From NCBI RefSeq assembly GCF_031877795.1, contig NC_133958.1:5332001-5396000 (forward strand): a stretch of DNA of 64,000 nt, given 5' to 3'. The stretch comes from Strix aluco (taxonomy: Eukaryota; Chordata; Aves; Strigiformes; Strigidae). The notes under the pieces were generated by a model, which was not told the origin of the DNA, did not search any database, and was given only the letters and a program-made list of their open reading frames with translations. Made by a program: the position numbers and the translations under genes. This document shows, in pieces, positions 12,901 through 23,395 of this stretch (its first letter is position 1; the number at the start of each line of letters is the position of its first letter).

Positions 12901-13330
12901 TGCGACGTCCCCGCTCTGGGGAAATGCTGTCCCTCGTCACAGCCATAAAAGTTGGAAGCAATGAGTTGAAAAGCAATCCCTCAGACGGTTTTTTGTTCTC
13001 TCCATCTCTACAGTCTTCACAACTTGTTTTCTAGACAAATATCTCCCTGCCCCGTCTCCTTTCAATTAAGAGGAAGATGGCAAAGGTCACGATTTGCCCG
13101 GGGCTGGTCAGCCGGCAGCGATGGATCCGCACAGTTTAGCTGCCCTCTGCCTGGGAGTGCGGACAAACACCTTCGGTTCACAGGAAAAGAGTCAGCACTG
13201 AGCTAAACTCCGGGCAGTGAGGCACAAACTTCCATCCCCAGGGCACTGAGGGTTTGTTTCAAAGGGTGCCTTCAGCCTGCGAGCCGTTTGCACTTGGATG
13301 ACAAAACCCTTATGCACAAGGATTCTGTTG
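9926..13330. other. Non-coding stretch with a few short motifs
   Basis: Mixed DNA with no gene recognised. An AT-richer patch at about 10991-11095 (TTATTGATC, AATATAATTGC, TTGATTAAGG) may be a small regulatory element. GGGCCTGATTCTGCAAG at about 11328-11344 resembles wording of the old amniote repeat at 7062. A small palindrome TACATATGTA lies at 12380-12389. A CTCF-like site at 12708 is listed separately. Confidence 0.5.
12708..12719 (-). promoter_or_regulatory. CTCF-like core
   Basis: GCCATCTAGCGG fits the reverse-complement CTCF core GCCMYCTRSTGG with one mismatch (C for T near the end). It lies in moderately CpG-containing DNA. Short-motif matches are frequent by chance, so occupancy is uncertain. 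Confidence 0.35.
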
Positions 13331-13425
13331 CAAACAGGAGCTGAAGTTCAGAGCAAGGGGAGTGACTTGTCCGAGGGCACAAGAGATGAGGCCACATCTT
13401 GCAACCCGGTGCCCTGACACAAAAC
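13331..13425 (-). repeat. MIR-type SINE fragment, reverse orientation
   Basis: The string AGTGACTTGTCCGAGGGCACA, read with its flanks CAGGAGCTGAAGTTCAGAG on the left and GCAACCCGGTGCCC on the right, follows the MIR core in reverse order: GAGGAAACTGAGGC, then AGTGACTTGCCCAAGGTCACA, then GATTTGAACCCAGG. It is well diverged, as expected for an old CORE-SINE shared by amniotes. Confidence 0.55.
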
Positions 13426-14075
13426 CTCTCACACCCCCCAAACACCCACAGCAGAAGCCCCAGCGCGTCCGAGCACCATCGCGGGATTCAGGGCTGAGAC
13501 GCCGCCTCCTCAAATCCCGGTGCCCGTGTCAGAGCAGGAAACTGTAATTTCCCCCATCCTAAAGCTGTGTAGATAAACAGCATTTCTTCACAGACCTGAT
13601 AAAAGCCAAGCGCAGGCTGGACAGGCACCGGGCACCCAAGAAAACTGCTTGTGATGGGCAATAAATGTTTTAGCAAACAGCAAGCTCAGGAAGAAAGGCA
13701 GCGTACGGTGCAGAAGAGCTTTCTAATTGCCATCCAGCTCTCTCTAAATGATTCATGTCCCTCCTTGCCTATTCCAGGAAGACCCAATTACCAACATTTT
13801 CTTCTAACCACTGAGATATCTGAAACTTTTTGTTGTAAGGAGGAGAGGAGCAGGTTGCCTTTGCCCCGCACTCAGTGCCCCATGGCCCTGGGGCCAGACT
13901 GAGCTGCAAAGTGCCTGGTTCAGCTTGGAGAGGGCAGAGCTGAGGCTCTGGGGGTACCAGCCCCCCGCCCCCGGCCAGGTTTGGGTCAGGGCAGAGGGTG
14001 ACAAATCCCTGTCCAGGAAGAGCTTCACCAGAGCCAGACCCAATGCAGCTGTAATACAACAGTGATGTCAGCAGC
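13426..14075. other. Non-coding stretch, nothing distinctive
   Basis: Moderately GC-rich DNA without recognised genes or repeats. Confidence 0.5.
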
Positions 14076-14335
14076 ATTCAGGATTGAAATTTTCCAAATG
14101 TGCACTTAATTTGGAATTAATGGGATGATTTCCCCCCCCTGCACTAATTGAAAGGAAAAAAATTATTATTAAACACAGATTCTCTGAGCTTTGACAACTA
14201 AGTAGTAAATATCCATCCAGCACATGGCTGCTAATTCCCAATAAATATGTTTCTTTCAATAACCAGCTGGTTTTAATTTAACAAACAAATAGCTGTCTGG
14301 TAAAATCTGAATTAATTGAGAGTTTGGAGACCTTA
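14076..14335. promoter_or_regulatory. AT-rich candidate enhancer with homeodomain cores
   Basis: Contains CTTAATTTGG, GAATTAATGG, CACTAATTGAAAG, TTATTATTAAAC, GCTAATTCCC, TTTTAATTTAAC and GAATTAATTGAG within about 230 bases, roughly one TAAT core every 30-35 bases. No open frame. Typical composition of a vertebrate conserved non-coding element; function inferred. Confidence 0.4.
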
Positions 14336-15205
14336 ATGGAAAATAGCACTGTGTCTCAGCCCCCACCCCTGGCCTGTGCAATCTCCCCATCCTGGTGCAG
14401 CAGGAACGTGGAGCTGGGTGCCAGTAGGGAAAAGCAAAACCGCATGAGTGCCCCCCAGCCCGTCCCTCCCCAGATCCATCCACACGTGTGCGGTGACCGC
14501 TGCACAGCTGGGAACAAGGGAGCAATTGTTGGGTGCTCCCAAAACCCCAATTGTTCACACCCTGTCACCTCTTGCTCTCCTTTCTGGCTGCTCCATACCT
14601 TGGGCAATGATACTAATCAGTTAACGCTTTATTTGTGTGACACCTTCCCTGTGTGGGATGCCACGCAACAGCATTAATAGAAAGGAATAGAAGAGCAAAG
14701 CAGATACAAGTTATTTCCCAAATCTGACTTTTTAAGGAGCAGCCTGTGCCATTTCTGCCTGTCCCTGGTAGAAGGGAGAAAGTCAGAGCAGCATCATCTA
14801 GACGTTTTGCCTGGGAGGGGAGAGCAGGGCTGGGCAGCAGCAGGGAGGTGACACGCTGTGTGACAACTCACTTCATCAGTGACCTCTCTGCAAGGTCTGT
14901 GCGAAGGAGGGGACAGGGAAATGTCCCCTCTGTGGCACCTGCAAGGCAATATGTGCCCCTTCATCTCTCCCATGGAACTGCAAACACCATCAAGACTTTT
15001 TCCTTCTGGATTTCTTAAAGCAAGTTGCCAACAGCTGCGATACAGCGGCCGAGCTGCCCGGAGGGTTATTTGCAGAGGAATACAGCCTGGACGGGCAGAC
15101 CAGGGAAGGAGAAATTCAAGCAACCTGTTGCAGGAGGCAGCAGGGACTCCAGGGACCACTGCTGCCCTGCCGCCGTCCTGCTCCCGGCCCTGGGAAATTT
15201 ACTTC
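14336..15205. other. Non-coding stretch, nothing distinctive
   Basis: GC-moderate DNA with overlapping short frames on both strands. No repeat or gene recognised. Confidence 0.5.
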
Positions 15206-15500
15206 CACCCTTAAGAAAAGCAGCAATAAAGTGGCCCCATCAGCTGAGCAGCTCTTTAGCGAATGGAGGGAAAGTGGCCCAAATTACCCCCGGCGGGAAG
15301 CTCGGCACTCCAGTCTCCAGCCACGGCGCAATCACGCTGCCGCTGAATCAAGGCCTTCGTTTCCCATTAACGACCCTGCCGCATGCGGCAGCCGCTGGTG
15401 GCCCATACGCTACCTCTCTGGGTTATCATTCTGAATTTGAGTCATTACAACAAATTACGGCGCTTAGCGCATCCGTGGATGCCTGTTGTCACTCAGGCAC
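15206..15500. promoter_or_regulatory. Candidate regulatory element with 16-base palindrome
   Basis: Compositionally mixed but with retained CpG dinucleotides (GGCGCAATCACG, TTACGGCGCTTAGCGC) outside any island, which is unusual in vertebrate non-coding DNA and suggests constraint or low methylation. It includes the perfect palindrome CTGCCGCATGCGGCAG at 15377-15392 and the homeodomain-like CCCATTAACG just before it. No supported frame. Confidence 0.35.
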
Positions 15501-16320
15501 CTCCCTTCAAGGCTTTATATTTGGGGGGAAAAACAAAAAAAAAATATGAATGGCACAAGATATAACCTGGCAGGCTCGCAGCCTGCCATGCAGTGCCCGT
15601 CCCAGCTGGGGGATGCTCTGCAGAGCTGCGTGGAAGTGACACCCCTAAAACCTGAGCAAGTGACAGCTCTGGCTGCAACACCTGCACCCGGCAACCTCCA
15701 TTGTCCCTGAGCACCAGGAGAACCAGCGGCACAGTTGGGGTGATTTACGCCTGCTCCTTCAGTCAAGCATCACTAAGCACTCTCCAAGTAATTCTTCAAC
15801 TTGCCCACAGTTTTTCCAATATGTTTTTCTGACACAGCCAGAACAACAGTTATATCAAGCCCTTATAATGCACTTTTCACGCTCCCTGTGCATCAGGACC
15901 CTGGAGACACAGCTGGAGGTCCAAACCCCAGCACATCAGCAGCTCTCACAGTGAAAAAACAACATTTCCACGAGCAAGAAACAACCTGGCCCTGAAGTTC
16001 AAGTCTAGAGCTGCTGTGTGATGCCCTGTGGATCGGGCAGCACCGCCAGCAGAAGCAGCACGAAGCACGTTCAGCTTCAGAAGATATTCACACCCTGGTT
16101 TACAGGTGGAAGAGGAGGGGGGAAAAGCGCACAGAGCTTCAGGGACCAACTGAAGGGGACAGCAGTAATTCTTTATAATCCTTTAGCGGACAGTTTGGCT
16201 TCATCTCTGGAGCTGAACCAGCGGTGAAAGGAAAGGAGGAATGGGGGAGTCAGCAGCTGAGCACGGCCATCACCTCCCAGCCTCTCCTCCCTGCTCCGGC
16301 GCAGCGCAGGATCAGAGGAT
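15501..16320. other. Non-coding stretch, nothing distinctive
   Basis: Short A-rich stretch at 15530-15545, otherwise ordinary mixed DNA. Confidence 0.5.
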
Positions 16321-16575
16321 TAAATGAGCACATAAAAGACCTTGCCAGACACCATGCAAAACTGTTTAATCAGAAAATTGCCTCTTGACCAGTGCGAGAC
16401 TTTCCAGCTGCCATGGAGATCCCTGTCTTTGTGAAAAGGTTGCAGCAGGGCAGAGTTAAATATCTCTTTATTAAATCCGAGTGTCAGGGATACAGTGCCA
16501 GCCTGTTTGCTTATTGCGGAGAACAAGCCGTGACCCTGAAAGGTCCCGAAGCTGCGACGCGGAGCCGAGAATGAA
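16321..16575. promoter_or_regulatory. Possible conserved regulatory block
   Basis: Contains GTTTAATCAG, CAGCTGCCATGGAGAT (an RFX half-site-like GCTGCCATGG), TTAAATATCTCTTTATTAAATCC and CpG-retaining ends. An open frame of 60 codons begins at 16392 on the plus strand but has no protein signature. Weak regulatory candidate. Confidence 0.25.
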
Positions 16576-17105
16576 TTGCCGACACTTCAAAGAGGAGCGA
16601 TGATGAGATGTAAGGTCAGCCTGCCTCCCCCACAGCCCCCTCCCCGGGCTGCCGCTGACTTTCAGCACTTTCCTCCCGCGCCCTGAACACCCGCGGGTGC
16701 GAATGGAAAGGGTCAGAGCCGGTGACATCCTCAGGCCGATGTACCCAAACAGCATCGGTCAGCTGCAAAGTCACAGGGGATGCTGCCTCCTCCCCAGCCT
16801 GATGCAGAGGGGACTCTATTCCCCATTTGGAAAAAAAAAAAAAAAAAAACCAACCCACAAATAATCCTGTAACAGCTTTGCTCTAAGATCCCAAGAAAAA
16901 GGAGAAAAGATTGATGCTGATGTCTCAGGGAAAAAAAATACCATTTTCTTTCCATTTTCTAGAGATGAACTGATTACATCTGATGATGTACACAGTCGCC
17001 AACCAACATATACCTCTCCCCAGGTATGCACAGACACACGCTCGGCTGCTGGAAGTGCTCCCAGTTGACAGATTGGGCTGTTTGGCCACAATAATTCCTG
17101 TATCC
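16576..17105. other. Non-coding stretch with an A-run
   Basis: Contains an A19 run at 16831-16849, not preceded by a polyadenylation signal, so a processed-pseudogene tail is not supported. No gene recognised. Confidence 0.55.
16831..16849 (+). repeat. Poly-A run (19 A)
   Basis: Nineteen A, preceded by ATTTGG. No recognisable gene copy or SINE is attached upstream. Confidence 0.85.
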
Positions 17106-17330
17106 GCAGCATAGCAAATTTTGAAAACCTGATATCTGGGAGAGGACCCCAGACTTTAATTATATCTTATTTCACAGCTGCAGTCAATTCCTGCTACAGC
17201 TTAATAAACAGGTTGTATGAGCCGTGAACATATTTTGTTAATTTTCCTCGGGAAAATTGAGTTTTTACTACCATTTTGGCAGAAATGCTTATCATAACAA
17301 TTACAACAAATTGGTGAGAAATTGAAAACA
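17106..17330. promoter_or_regulatory. AT-rich candidate enhancer
   Basis: Contains GCTTAATAAAC, TTTTGTTAATTTTCC and CTTATCATAACAATTACAAC, plus an 8-base-arm inverted repeat AATTTTCC/GGAAAATT at 17240-17258 (three-base spacer). No coding potential. Regulatory reading inferred. Confidence 0.35.
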
Positions 17331-17343
17331 TCTGCAACAACAG

Positions 17344-17358
17344 AAAAAAAAAAAAAAA
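17344..17358 (+). repeat. Poly-A run (15 A)
   Basis: Fifteen consecutive A; no attached retrogene recognised. Confidence 0.85.
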
Positions 17359-17697
17359 GCAACTTTGGGACAGAAGGACATCAGTCAGTCTGGGCGAGTC
17401 TGAAATGTGCTTTTCAGAGGTAGATGCCCTGGGTTGTTTTTTGCTTCTCCCACTAAACCCTGGGAGAAGGTGGTTCAGAATTGGGTCATTTGAGATGAGT
17501 CTGACTGAAGTGTATGTAAATCAGAGCTTTTCTTTCCATTTGGGTGTATTGATGGTCATGGAACCAGGTAATTATTTAGAACAGGAAGGGGGGAAAAACC
17601 CTAAAGGGGATAAAGATGCATCTGTATTAGAAATACTGGATTGAGACAAAAATAGGAATTTAATTCCTACCTATTTGACTTTGGACAGTGCCCCTGG

Positions 17698-17719
17698 AAA
17701 AAAAAAAAAAAAAAAAAAA
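17698..17719 (+). repeat. Poly-A run (22 A)
   Basis: Twenty-two consecutive A following CCCCTGG. No attached retroposon body recognised. Confidence 0.85.
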
Positions 17720-19590
17720 TCAAATACACTCCAAGTTAGGTGTTGACTTACCTTTCTGTAAAACAGATGAGTTTTTCTTGCCTGGAAGACTTAGGGTTCC
17801 TCACGTGTGCATACCGCACATAAGCACCACCAAGCCTTCCTGGGAATTAGCCTAAGCTTTATTATAACAAAAGGAATAAAAATAATTGCTTGGCCCCTCT
17901 TGAAGCCCTCACTCTGGACCAGCTCAGTAGTTATAGAAATTGTATTTCCACCAGTTTTTCATCAGAGTCATGATATTAAAAAAATCCACTCAATTCTACA
18001 TCAATGCATTAAATAACTTCTTTTTTTTTTTTCCCAGAAAAAGTGATGTTTCAGTACATTGCTCACAATATAAGGGATTTTCCACAGCTCTTGTTTCACC
18101 ATCTGCTGAGCCTTGTCACTGCCTGTATGGACCAGAGCTGGAGGAAGGTCCCATTGGACCTATTTTGGGCTTTGCAGGCACTTTTGGGCTCACCGCAGCA
18201 TCCCCCATCCCTGCCCGGTCGCCTGGCCGAGCCCCAGGAGCCACATCCCCTCCCCGGTGCCCCGCAAACCCCTCGCTCCTCTCCACCAGCTGTTCTACAA
18301 CTCATTAGTGGATCCTTATTTCAATGAATTCCCTGTGAATGGGATTCAAACAAACTTCAGCGGGGAAGGCTGGGAGTGATCAAAACAAATCAGCCAAGAC
18401 ATGAAAGAAGAAAGGTTGAAGCAGAGGTGTGGTGGTACAGGAGTGATTTTCATATTTTATTTTTTTTCCCCTTCTACTCCATCATTTCTTATGAGATGAT
18501 TAAGTTCAGTCAGAAGTAACATTGTGATTTTGATGGCCAAGAGATCTGAGGTGCTGAGCTGTCAGGAGATTCTCTGCATTTAGCATCTGTAATAATTCAC
18601 AGACACTGCGACATGAAGCTGCTTTGCACACACCAGCTCCCCCCAAAAAACACCAAATGCTTGTCAAACAAGAAAGAGATGCGTCTGCCGGTGTTGAGAC
18701 CAGGCAGCCTGGCAGGTAAAGGCAGGAGAGTAAGGGTGAACCTCACCAAGAGCACGGATACGCGGGGAGAAGTTGAAACGTGAATTTGCATCTATTTAAA
18801 TGACAGCGCGACACCAAGATTTCCTGGGAAAGAGGCAGAAACCAAGAAAACCGAAGATGAGATGCTGACTCAGAGCCTCAACAGGAGCATTAAGCAACAG
18901 CCGAAGCCCCCAGTGCTGCTGGTCCAGCCCCTCACGTGGAGGGTCTCAGCTCAGCTCCTGGCACTGACCCTGCCGCTGCCGTGCGAGAGGACCGGAGGAC
19001 TTGCAGCCCTGGGCATTGTGCACCCACAGCTGACACAATTCCAAGTTTTCAGAGTTGGTGTGTGAGCAAAAAATTCTGTGTGAATATCATGCAGTGATAC
19101 ATGCCCAACATGCAGTGCTGGGAGCAGGCTCTGCTGAGCAGCAATTGCCTCCAGAAGATTTACTTTATAGGAAGAAAGCCAAAGCGTTGAAGTTAAAGGT
19201 AAGGAATTGACCTTTCTGGATACGAATTTAATGCTGAAAAAAGTCCAGATAGTCCCTATAAGTTTTTTTTTTTCTGGCAGTCAAACCTTTCACCAGCAGT
19301 TTAAATCCCAGGAAGAGACTTTTAACATGTTTCTACCAAGAAGACAAACCATTACCACACTGCCGCTTTAATTGTTTCCTTTAACAAACTAAGATACACC
19401 CACAGAAGCGCTTCACACGAGGAGCTCTGCTGGGATAGAAAAGCAGCTTAAAAGAAAGAAATCGCACCCTCTGCCAGCATGAACATCCCCACATACATTC
19501 TAAACACAGCCCACGTGTGATGCTCAAGCCCTTCCTTCCCTCCCCACAATTCAGAAGCCCAAAGGGCCTCTCGTCGCAGGCAACGGTGTG

Positions 19591-19870
19591 TAGCAGCTGC
19601 AGGAGCGAGCTTTATGGACCCATCCACTTCAGATGCAATCCTGTTTATTGCTAAAATTGTCCTCGGCACTTTGATGAAAGCCGCTTTTGGTCACTTAATG
19701 GTGCAGGACTTGAACGAGCGCTTGCGATGGGCTGCGCAGCCGAGCTGCGGCTCGCAGGAGGACATCTGACACCGAGCCTCTCACACCTGTAATTTAGCAT
19801 AATTGGCCACGGCCTTCATTGTTCCACTATGAAAATGAAAGCTCATTAATATGGCAGTAAAAAGAAAAGG
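19591..19870. promoter_or_regulatory. Candidate enhancer
   Basis: Contains GTTTATTGCTAAAATTG, CACTTAATGGTGC, TGTAATTTAGCATAATTGGCC (homeodomain cores beside an NFI-type TTGGC half-site), TTCATTGTTCC (SOX-like CATTGTT) and GCTCATTAATATG at 19841-19853. CpG-bearing strings (GAACGAGCGCTTGCGA) are kept in its middle. No frame is supported. A conserved element is inferred. Confidence 0.4.
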
Positions 19871-21335
19871 GGAGGGAGAAAATAAAAGAAAGGAAAATTA
19901 ACAGACTTTTAGGAGAGGATGGCTTAGTGCTTTCGGGGGAGATTGGCACCTCGGCACGCTGCTCCAATAAGCACTGGGCTAATTTCACCGCGGTACGGCG
20001 GGAGTGATGGATGGAGGTAGTTACGAGCACCATGACAGCAATAAAGAAGATGATACATGCCAATGCTCGGAGAGCTCCACCTGCACGTCTTCTTCCTCCA
20101 CCACCACTCTCCCTCTTCCAGACGGGGGAGATGGGGAAAGCACCGTGGGAAAGCCTCCGCGCCCCCGGCACACGTCACACCGTGGGCTTTACCCCGCTCT
20201 GGGAAGCAGGGTAGGAAATATGTACCTAAAGGCCTTAATTCTGACTCCATTAAAACCACATGATGGTATCAATCTGCTGGGAAGCATCAGCATCTCAGAG
20301 AAGAGGCAAATCTGGGCGAGGAGCTACTTGGGTTATTTAACAGACCGTCACCACCGAGCTCATCCCAGAGGAGACACCAGATCCCAGTTGCCGGCAGCTG
20401 CTGGGGACGGGAGGATGTGTGGGGCTGGCTGGTGGGGCAGCCCGGGCAGAGGAGAGCAAGGCAGGTTTTGCTGGGGTTTTCCCCAGATTTGGGGCTCGGC
20501 AAAGGAAAGGAAACTGCAACCTCAGACACAGGTGTTGGCAGAGGGGAGCGGGGGGCAGAGAGATGCTGCTCAGCACCTTTTTTATGTATGAACGTGCTGA
20601 TCTTACCCTTTGTTGAAGCTCCCTCCTCTCCCCGATACGTGCAATACTCTCAGTCTCTGATCAGGACTAAGAATAAAACAAGCTGAATGTCAAACCACTC
20701 CGGACAAAAAAAAAAAACATAAACAGTAATAACACTTTGCAGCCTCACTTCCTTGGCACTGGTTCATCGTTGGTGGCTTTTGAAGACGACTCAGTCATTT
20801 CATCTCTCCATCCAATCTGGCACTAAAAATAAACTTTCCTACAGGTTCTCAGGTACAAAGCAGCAAGAGTGCTTTGTAATTTATTTGAAAGAAAGGAGTT
20901 ATTTTCTTTTTAATCCCCTAAACAGCATTTTTCCCTTCTGCAATGTGCCAAATCTCTAGGATTTTTTTTTTAATTTTAGAAAAGAAATTAATGCACAGAA
21001 CAAAACACTGCCACAGAACAAAGCAGAGAGAGTTTGTTTGTCCCCAGCAAAGGAAATGAGATGACAGACAGAAGGCCTTCCATGGCAGGTATAGACCAGA
21101 TCTGCGTTTCTGTCTTTTGGCTTTGATGCCTCAAATTAAAATGTGGTGGAAGATGGTAATTAAAAAAAAATCCTGAGAACCACTTGGCTTTTTGCATTCA
21201 TCTGATACCTCAGCCATCATGCCTCATGATTTTACCCTTTGAAGGATATCTCCCCAGCAATAGGCAGTGCCTGCAAATACTCATAACTGAAGGGGAAAGT
21301 GAGGTGCACACTGTGTGTGAGATTTCCCACCATCA
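19871..21335. other. Non-coding stretch, one weak frame
   Basis: An open frame from ATG 20007 to 20591 begins with an acidic, Ser/Thr-rich stretch but then turns into GC-driven low complexity, and the opposite strand is open as well. I do not call it a gene. A12 at 20706-20717 is the only simple repeat noted. Confidence 0.45.
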
Positions 21336-21813
21336 GAAGGACACGGACCTGCTCAAGCGGGGCCAGAGGAGGCCATGAAGATGCTCGGGGGGCTGGAGCA
21401 CCCCCCTGTGAGGACAGGCTGAGAGAGTTGGGGGGTTCAGCTGGAGAAGAGAAGGCTCCGGAGAGACCTTAGAGCGGCCTCCCAGGACTTAAAGGGGCTA
21501 CAGGAAAGGGGGGAGGGACTCTTGAACAGGGGGGTAGGGATAGGATGAGGGGTAACGGGTTTAAACTGACAGAGGGCAGATTTAGATCAGATCTAAGGAA
21601 GAAATTCTTCCCTGTGAGGGTGGGGAGGCCCTGGCACAGGTTGCCCAGAGAAGCTGTGGCTGCCCCCTCCCTGGAAGGGTTCAAGGCCAGGCTGGACGGG
21701 GCTTTGGGCAACCTGGGCTAGTGGAAGGTGTCCCTGCCCGGGGCAGGGGGGTGGGAACTAGATGGTCTTTAGGGTCCCTGTCAACCCAAACGACTCTGTG
21801 ATTCTTATGATTT
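21336..21813 (+). mobile_element. CR1 LINE, 5'-truncated 3' end
   Basis: Matches the well-known 3' part of avian CR1. In order: a segment ACACGGACCTGCTCAAGCGG followed by GGCCAGAGGAGG; GAGGACAGGCTGAGAGAG; TCAGCTGGAGAAGAGAAGGC; TTTAGATCAGATCTAAGGAA then GAAATTCTTCCCTGTGAGGG; CAGGTTGCCCAGAGAAGC; ACTAGATGGTC; and the terminal CTGTGATTCTTATGATT, which is the degraded 8-base tail repeat. CR1 copies are typically truncated at the 5' end and lack target duplications, as here. It carries only 3' sequence, no intact reverse transcriptase, and is inactive. It is the one obvious mobile element of the window and supports a sauropsid, most likely avian, source. Confidence 0.93.
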
Positions 21814-22343
21814 CCCTGCAGGGGAAGGATTGGGCTTGAGCTGGGCACCAGAGGAAAAAGGGACCCTGCCCTGCAAGGAAACCCAAATCCTTGTAAATTC
21901 ATATCAAGAGGATTTTGGATCAGAAGACTGAAGATTGGGTGTTTTCCTCTGCTTCCTTACACCACACACCCCCCAGCCTTCAGGCCCTGCAACTTCTTGC
22001 TTTCTAAAATCATTCTTACTCTCATTTTTCACCCAGAGTATAAACACAGCCCTTTTCTTCACCGGGGAACGCACCTCATGTGCAGATTCAGGGAAGCTGA
22101 GGATTCTTCGGGCTCTATTTATGGCTTTGCAAATGATTCACTGAGCGACCTCGAGGAGAGTCCTTCCCCCCGGTATGAGTCAAATCCTGTACACGCTCAC
22201 AAGTGCATCTGCCATCATCCTGAGAGCACTTATCCTGCGCCCGCGCTGGTGTAAATATGAAGAGAGCTTGGTTCTCCTCTTCAATGCTACCCCCTCTACC
22301 CTGCTATGAAATGTGACTCATACTGGCAGTTCTCCCAGTGGAA
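21814..22343. other. Non-coding stretch, nothing distinctive
   Basis: Mixed DNA between the CR1 copy and an older repeat tail. GCTGGTGTAAATATG near 22245 weakly resembles the old repeat described at 7062. Confidence 0.5.
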
Positions 22344-22427
22344 GGTTGTAAGGCTAAATTAATGTGTGCAGAGCGCTTTGAGATGCTGAAAATTGTTTTA
22401 TGAATGCAGGATATTAATAATATTAGT
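22344..22427 (+). repeat. MIR/L3-type ancient repeat tail
   Basis: GTTGTAAGGCTAAATTAATG, then GCAGAGCGCTTTGAGATGCT, then TGAATGCAGGATATTAATAA. This follows the tail pattern GTAAAGCGCTTTGAGATCC then a TATAAATGCAA then TATTATTATT shared by L3/CR1-L3 LINEs and MIR-type SINEs. It is strongly diverged, so old. Confidence 0.5.
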
Positions 22428-23395
22428 GTAGTTACCATAGAAGAGGAAGGTGATTTAGTGCTATTTGTGTCTGAGAATTGCCATGCACAAAAATGATGCC
22501 ATTATCATAATGAAGAGGGAAAAAAAAAAAAGACATTATCCAAGATTTATTTGTAACAAAAGGTGGCAAGGTGTCCTCACAACCTACCTCTTCCTTGTCC
22601 CTGATGTGTATCACCAGAGGAGTGCCAGGAGACCCCACGAGAGACCACAGCCCCGCTGGGCCAAGCGCTGCACAGGCTCTTGCAAGGGAGAATTTGCTAC
22701 AAGAGCTGGTAAGAGGCGGATACAGGGAAGAGTGAACACACTGAGTCACGTTCCAGCAGCATCCTGCTCTCCAGATCCTTCCCAAGACTACTGAGCTGAG
22801 ACAAACGTGGCCATGATCACTCCCAGTCCCAAGCATCACCTCTGCTCCTAATCACTGTCCCTGATGTCTCTCCAAGAGGTTTCAGAAACCATCTGGTGAA
22901 TAGACATGGGTACAGAGAGCCACCTATTTTGGTCAATCCCCAGCGAGAATTTCACCAAGAAATCAAACCACACAAGAGACTGCAGGTCTGGTGGGTGCCT
23001 GCACCCTGTGCACCGCGGTTGCAGGAGGGATCCGGGTGCAGGACCAGTTACAGCTCGGCAGCTGCTTACACCAGCAAGGACCCCCAGGCAGCACAGATCT
23101 CATTAAAGTACCCCCGGCTTGCAGGAGCAGCTACTAAGGGTTAATCCTAAAATGAAAATCAACCTGCATCGCAAAAATGGGAAACGGCTTTCTGACCACA
23201 AAAACCCCAGCAGCTTGCTGAAAGTTGGAGCAAGGCACCGGGATGAATCAGCTGGGGAAGTTTGCCCATCAATAACTGATAGCAAAAGAAAATTAAGCCA
23301 CAAGATCTGTCTCCTGTTGGCCAGATGCTTCAGCCCATGGCCTGGGGACGGTACAGCAGCGAGCGGAAATGTGAGCACAAATCATATCACAGGGG
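22428..23395. other. Non-coding stretch, nothing distinctive
   Basis: Includes A12 at 22520-22531. The remaining DNA has short overlapping frames only. Confidence 0.5.

Larger units (their letters stand above)
17331..19590. other. Non-coding stretch with A/T runs
   Basis: Holds A15 at 17344-17358, A22 at 17698-17719, T12 at 18021-18032 and T11 at 19263-19273. AT-rich patches near 17860-18010 and 18440-18600 hold no strong motif. An open frame ending at 18379 has no domain and starts at a non-ATG codon. No gene recognised. Confidence 0.5.

Noticed and set aside
16831..16849. A-run as the tail of a processed pseudogene
   Set aside because: No polyadenylation signal and no coding remnant upstream.
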